The translations under genes and the position numbers were made by a program. A stretch of DNA of 6,525 nt, from assembly GCA_003645395.1 (NCBI GenBank), contig QNFC01000102.1, positions 1 through 6,525 of the forward strand. The letters are read 5' to 3'. Source of the DNA: Gammaproteobacteria bacterium (lineage in GTDB: Bacteria; Pseudomonadota; Gammaproteobacteria; Immundisolibacterales; Immundisolibacteraceae). Below, in pieces: positions 5,407 through 6,525 of the stretch. The first letter of the stretch is position 1. Every line of letters starts with the position of its first letter. The notes beneath the pieces are model-generated. The model saw only the letters and a program-made list of their open reading frames with translations, was not told the origin of the DNA and did no database searches.

Positions 5407-6180
5407 TTACCGGCGTGTCCTGGCGTATGGATCCTGCCGATAAAACAGCACTAGCTGATCATAGACAGGCGGATATTCTGCTCTTAAGATCTGCGGTGCA
5501 GTAAAAAAGAGCTCGCTAACCACCGCAAAAAACTCCGCCGGATCGGTGGCGGCGTAATCATTTATGGCCGACCGGTGATGATGCGCAATACTCTGTTGTA
5601 AATGTTCAAAAGCATCTGCAAAAGCTTGCGTCCAGTCGGCGCGCACCATGTCACTATGCAGCGGCGGCATACCGTTGGCTCGGCCGTTACACATGTCCAG
5701 CTTATGGGCGAATTCGTGCACTACCACGCTGTGGCCGGCATGGGGCGAGGCAAGATCACGGGCTACATCATCCCAGGAAAGAATCACCGGCCCGCGCAGC
5801 CAGGACTCACCGCTCAGGGAACGTGACTGCAACGAAACCAGACCGACCTCGTCGACGCTATTTCGTGCCACTTTGAACGCACCGGGATAAATGATCACAT
5901 CGTTCCAGCCGTCAAAATCATCCAGCCCCAATTTGAGCACCAGCAGGCAGGCCTGAGCGGCGATGGTCACGGCCATTGGCTCCGATACTGCTAGTTCGTG
6001 AGCCCCAACGAGCGTCTTGCGGTGTAGAAACAGCGTGGTCAACTCGCGCAAATGAGCCCGTTCCACCGCACTCAGGCCGTTGAAAGCAGTGCACTTGTCT
6101 GACACCTGCTCCCAAACCTGGTGGGAAATCGGACAGCGGCGTAGAACATAGAGCGTACGCAGCCGGTCAAGCCAGCGCAT
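5407..6180 (-). CDS. mtfA: MtfA-like zinc peptidase (M90 family)
   Basis: This 257-residue cytosolic metallopeptidase belongs to the MtfA family. In E. coli MtfA binds and inactivates the glucose repressor Mlc (DgsA) and has aminopeptidase activity; whether Mlc is the partner here is unknown. The zinc motif HEFAHKLD holds ligands H155 and H159 with general base E156. The later DPAEFFAVVSELFF (residues 213-226) supplies the probable third ligand E216. The preceding IIYPGAFKV and WDDV segments and the overall length fit the family. The ATG at 6180 is chosen because it begins MRWLDRLR like a natural N-terminus. A TTG at 6192 would add four residues but directly abuts the only AGAGG, leaving no spacing, while the ATG lies 12 bases from it, which is long. 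It follows the exonuclease gene by 15 bases and is probably co-transcribed. Confidence 0.92.
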   Translation of the reverse strand: MRWLDRLRTLYVLRRCPISHQVWEQVSDKCTAFNGLSAVERAHLRELTTLFLHRKTLVGAHELAVSEPMAVTIAAQACLLVLKLGLDDFDGWNDVIIYPGAFKVARNSVDEVGLVSLQSRSLSGESWLRGPVILSWDDVARDLASPHAGHSVVVHEFAHKLDMCNGRANGMPPLHSDMVRADWTQAFADAFEHLQQSIAHHHRSAINDYAATDPAEFFAVVSELFFTAPQILRAEYPPVYDQLVLFYRQDPYARTRR

Positions 6181-6195
6181 CGCTATCGGCAACCT

Positions 6196-6525
6196 CTATA
6201 TTTCAAACACCTCATCCGGATTGGGCATGGTCACGTTGGCGCCATCAAGTTGGTTGGCAAACGACTCCATTGCCCGTTCCTCGCCATGAACCAGAAAGGT
6301 CCGCGCAGACTCCCCGGCCTGCCGACGCCAGGCCAGCAGTCCATCACGATCAGCATGGGCGGAGAATCCGCCAATAGTGTAGATCTCTGCGTTTACCGCA
6401 ATTTCCTCGCCATAAATGCGCACGGTTTCTGCACCGTCGACAATTTTCCGCGCCAGCGTGCCGTAGGCGGCAAAGCCAACGAAGACAACACTGCAGCTGC
6501 TCCGCCAGAGGTTATGTTTGAGGTG
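6196..6525 (-). CDS. Beta-CASP metallo-beta-lactamase-fold RNA exonuclease, C-terminal part (5' end outside the window)
   Basis: The last 109 residues of a larger protein enter from the right edge; the frame is open to the final base. The sequence HLKHNLWR...VVFVGFAAYGTLARKIVDGAETVRIYGEEI, then GGFSAHADRDGLL (52-64) and FLVHGEERAM (77-86), matches the C-terminal RMMBL region of the CPSF73/YSH1 family. The histidines of FSAHAD (H57) and LVHGE (H80) correspond to beta-CASP motifs B and C, which help bind the catalytic zincs in CPSF73 (H396 and H418). The visible part is thus intact, and an active nuclease is likely if the N-terminal HxHxDH motif, not seen here, is present. An internal GTG at 6423 is not the true start because homology continues upstream of it. 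The gene ends with TAG 15 bases before the mtfA ATG. Confidence 0.9.
   Translation of the reverse strand, partial: HLKHNLWRSSCSVVFVGFAAYGTLARKIVDGAETVRIYGEEIAVNAEIYTIGGFSAHADRDGLLAWRRQAGESARTFLVHGEERAMESFANQLDGANVTMPNPDEVFEI

Overview
The window looks like part of a gammaproteobacterial chromosome, probably a marine or environmental lineage; this is inferred from gene content, not a firm placement. Every supported gene lies on the minus strand, so transcription runs from high to low coordinates. The supporting genes are mtfA (M90 peptidase), a beta-CASP RNA exonuclease directly upstream of it, a secreted COG4798-type methyltransferase and a BrnT-like toxin with a CopG-like antitoxin. Sampled stretches of the metabolic genes are about 60% GC, whereas the toxin-antitoxin stretch (541-1140) is about 38% GC by hand count.

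Right part (4230-6525): the 3' end of a beta-CASP metallo-beta-lactamase-fold exonuclease is followed closely by mtfA. After a 328-bp gap with no recognisable gene comes a class I methyltransferase with an N-terminal signal peptide. A 257-bp GC-rich gap with a short inverted repeat separates it from the next operon.

Middle part (1244-3972): a tight three-gene operon holds alpha/beta-hydrolase B, alpha/beta-hydrolase A (joined by a 4-base GTGA overlap) and an NAD-type short-chain dehydrogenase/reductase (SDR) 9 bases further on. The two hydrolases are diverged tandem paralogues. Hydrolase A has a complete Ser-Asp-His triad; hydrolase B has Asn where the canonical acid is expected. The operon probably makes a small catabolic module (ester, lactone or C-C bond hydrolysis plus alcohol/ketone oxidoreduction), but the substrate cannot be read from sequence.

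Left part (1-1243): this is the most eventful region. A second copy of the SDR 3' end (67-501) is separated from the intact gene's matching segment (1178-1612) by a low-GC toxin-antitoxin module. The two coding segments are about 92% identical in DNA, but of 30 base differences only 2 change an amino acid. The broken copy therefore looks like the remnant of a once complete, selected SDR gene whose 5' part was lost when the module arrived, not a fresh partial duplication. The junction carries an AAGGGGTCAGAATCC motif inside a hairpin, and a perfect 9-bp inverted repeat brackets the module. At the left edge a sigma70-like promoter and a very strong ribosome binding site point to another minus-strand gene starting just outside the window.

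No wholly new system is evident. The best leads are the SDR remnant/toxin-antitoxin junction and the atypical acid residue of hydrolase B.
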